Of a stretch of 45,584 nucleotides of DNA, positions 44,712-45,584 are shown piece by piece. The stretch's first letter is position 1, and each line of letters begins with the position of its first letter. Location: contig NZ_JACVXA010000040.1 of assembly GCF_014903745.1 (NCBI RefSeq), forward strand, positions 1-45,584. Reading direction: 5' to 3'. Source of the stretch: Mangrovicoccus algicola (lineage in GTDB: Bacteria > Pseudomonadota > Alphaproteobacteria > Rhodobacterales > Rhodobacteraceae). Below the pieces are notes generated by a model, which saw only the letters and a list, made by a program, of their open reading frames with translations, was not told where the DNA came from and made no database searches. The position numbers and the translations under genes are program-made.

Positions 44712-44731
44712 ATCAGGGTTTCGACCCTGAT
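44712..44731 (+). terminator. Hairpin just after tRNA-Pro
   Basis: ATCAGGGT and ACCCTGAT form a perfect eight-base-pair stem with a TTCG tetraloop, seven bases after the tRNA. There is no T-run. It may end or stabilise the tRNA transcript. Confidence 0.5.
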
Positions 44732-45230
44732 GCCAGATGCCCCCAAAATTCCCTGATCCGCGAGGCCCCGCAACCTGGGGCCGATGATTTCTTTCGCCGA
44801 CATGAAACCCCGCCAGCAGGTGCGCGTGCGACCGGGTTGATGGCGTTGGCGAGATTTGCGCGGGGCAAACCGCCAAAGCCCCTTTTCGGCACCCTCCGGG
44901 AACCCTGCCGCGCTGTTGCCGGGGCGGGGCTGGCGGTCGGCCGCGTCCTGCCACCGGGCGAGGAGGCTTTCGTCGTCCGGGCCAGCCCTGGTTCATGTTG
45001 CTGCGGATGCCGCCGCAAGGTCGAAGGCTTGGCCTCGGCAGGGTAACGAGGAACGGCCATATGGCGCGGCCGCCAGCAAGGTTCCGATCGCGCTGACGGG
45101 ATCACGAGCGAAACCAGACAACTCGGTCTTCGGGCGGTCCCGGGCCGGGGTGCAGGTCAACCGAATGGCAGAGGTTCCGGAAATTTGCAGGAGCGTGGGG
45201 CCCCAGGTCAGTCCCTGTTTCCTCCTCGTC
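44732..45230. other. 499 bases without a recognisable gene between tRNA-Pro and IS66
   Basis: Open frames here are short, on both strands, and none resembles a known protein; they lack ribosome sites. The base composition is slightly less extreme than in the flanking genes. The setting, between a tRNA and an insertion sequence, suggests degraded accessory DNA, but no att repeat of the tRNA 3' end was seen in the window. Confidence 0.4.
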
Positions 45231-45258
45231 GTAAGCGGTGCTCCCGGATCACTTGATC

Positions 45259-45584
45259 TCAGGTTGACGGCTTGAAATTCCACGGCAGAAGTTCGTCGAT
45301 CCGTTTCTGCGGATGTCCGGCGGCGATCGCCTCCAGCGTGGCCTTGAGATAGGCGAAGGGCTCGACGCCGTTGATCTTCGCCGTCTCGATCAGCGAGGCA
45401 ATGCGGCCCCAGGCACGGCCGCCCTCGTCATGGCCCGCGAACAGCGCGTTCTTTCGGTTCAAAGCAATCGGGCGGATCAGGTTCTCCACGGAATTGGAGT
45501 CGATCTCGACCCGGCCGTCTTTCAGGAAGGTCTGCAGGCTGACCTTGCCCCCGGATCCCGGACTGGGAGTTAGATTACTCGCAG
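45259..45584 (-). CDS. IS66 transposase TnpC, C-terminal fragment
   Basis: The frame is open to the window edge and encodes the end of an IS66 DDE transposase: FLKDGRVEIDSNSVEN, with the catalytic Glu region, then IRPIALNRKNALFAGHDEGG, IASLIETAKINGVEPFAYL and the terminal RIDELLPWNFKPST. The part within 45540-45584 (residues before VSLQTFL) does not look like the usual IS66 sequence and coincides exactly with the inverted repeat shared with the left end. The true element may therefore end at about 45540 in this assembly. Confidence 0.85.
   Translation of the reverse strand, partial: ASNLTPSPGSGGKVSLQTFLKDGRVEIDSNSVENLIRPIALNRKNALFAGHDEGGRAWGRIASLIETAKINGVEPFAYLKATLEAIAAGHPQKRIDELLPWNFKPST
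45540..45584 (-). repeat. 45-base inverted repeat, right copy
   Basis: Exact reverse complement of 3-47. It extends to the last base of the window and abuts the IS66 transposase fragment. Confidence 0.85.

Larger units (their letters stand above)
45231..45584 (-). mobile_element. IS66-family insertion sequence, partial (terminal end)
   Basis: The left boundary is set by GTAAGCGGTG at 45231, the characteristic start of IS66 terminal repeats. The end of the transposase gene follows at 45259, with its C-terminus toward the boundary. The flanking eight bases, TCCTCGTC (45223-45230), would be one copy of the target duplication; the other end is outside the window. Only about 350 bases of an element usually over 2 kb are present. 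Confidence 0.8.

Noticed and set aside
44732-45230. Coding sequence on either strand after tRNA-Pro
   Set aside because: No ribosome sites, no recognisable motifs and frames broken by stops; no gene is claimed.

Overview
The window is GC-rich, densely coded bacterial DNA from an alphaproteobacterium. It is most likely a member of the Rhodobacteraceae/Paracoccaceae group; I cannot name the genus. This rests on an opgG-opgI-opgH arrangement as described in Rhodobacter sphaeroides, the rpsT-dnaA-dnaN order, mutM divergent from ubiE-ubiB, and mreBCD-mrdA-rodA lying next to leuA. Most of the window is core chromosome. The only clear mobile DNA is the end of an IS66-family element at the right edge.

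Layout. 1-10591: a glucan locus. opgG-opgI-opgH (minus strand) should make the beta-1,2-linked osmoregulated periplasmic glucan (OPG). Beside it lie a GH15 alpha-glucosidase (plus strand) and a minus-strand operon of a YddA-type ABC transporter, a GH3 beta-glucosidase and a GH144 endo-beta-1,2-glucanase. 11046-14171: an exported nucleosidase and a DEAD-box RNA helicase. 14301-22049: dnaN, dnaA, rpsT, a crotonase-family protein, mutM, ubiE and ubiB. 22152-22787: an RcnB-like periplasmic protein and a small unknown protein. 22863-29388: the cell-elongation operon mreB-mreC-mreD-mrdA-rodA, with a ghrA-like reductase at its end. 29597-34303: a methyltransferase, leuA with a leucine-rich leader peptide, a YdcF-like protein and leuC. 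34576-36636: two related lipoproteins, rsfS and rlmH. 36729-38340: an HlyD-type protein with a DUF3302 partner. 39066-44573: a secreted propeller protein, an HdeD-like protein, leuD, an EEP-family protein, leuB and a DMT transporter. 44629-45584: tRNA-Pro(CGG), about 0.5 kb without a recognisable gene, and the IS66 end.

How the genes fit together. The strongest system-level idea is at the left. R. sphaeroides OPG is a cyclic beta-1,2-glucan closed by one alpha-1,6 bond. The three glycosidases beside opgGIH have family activities that match that molecule: GH144 (endo beta-1,2), GH3 (exo beta) and GH15 (exo alpha, including alpha-1,6). All three lack signal peptides, so a dedicated OPG recycling pathway would need import, perhaps through the linked ABC transporter. 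This is inference and has not been shown.

Other points of note are opgI sitting in the same frame as opgH behind a single stop codon; a leuA leader peptide, apparently from a leaderless transcript; the absence of recF after dnaN; altered catalytic residues in the crotonase-family and EEP proteins; and a 45-base inverted repeat at the two ends of the window, which may be an assembly effect.
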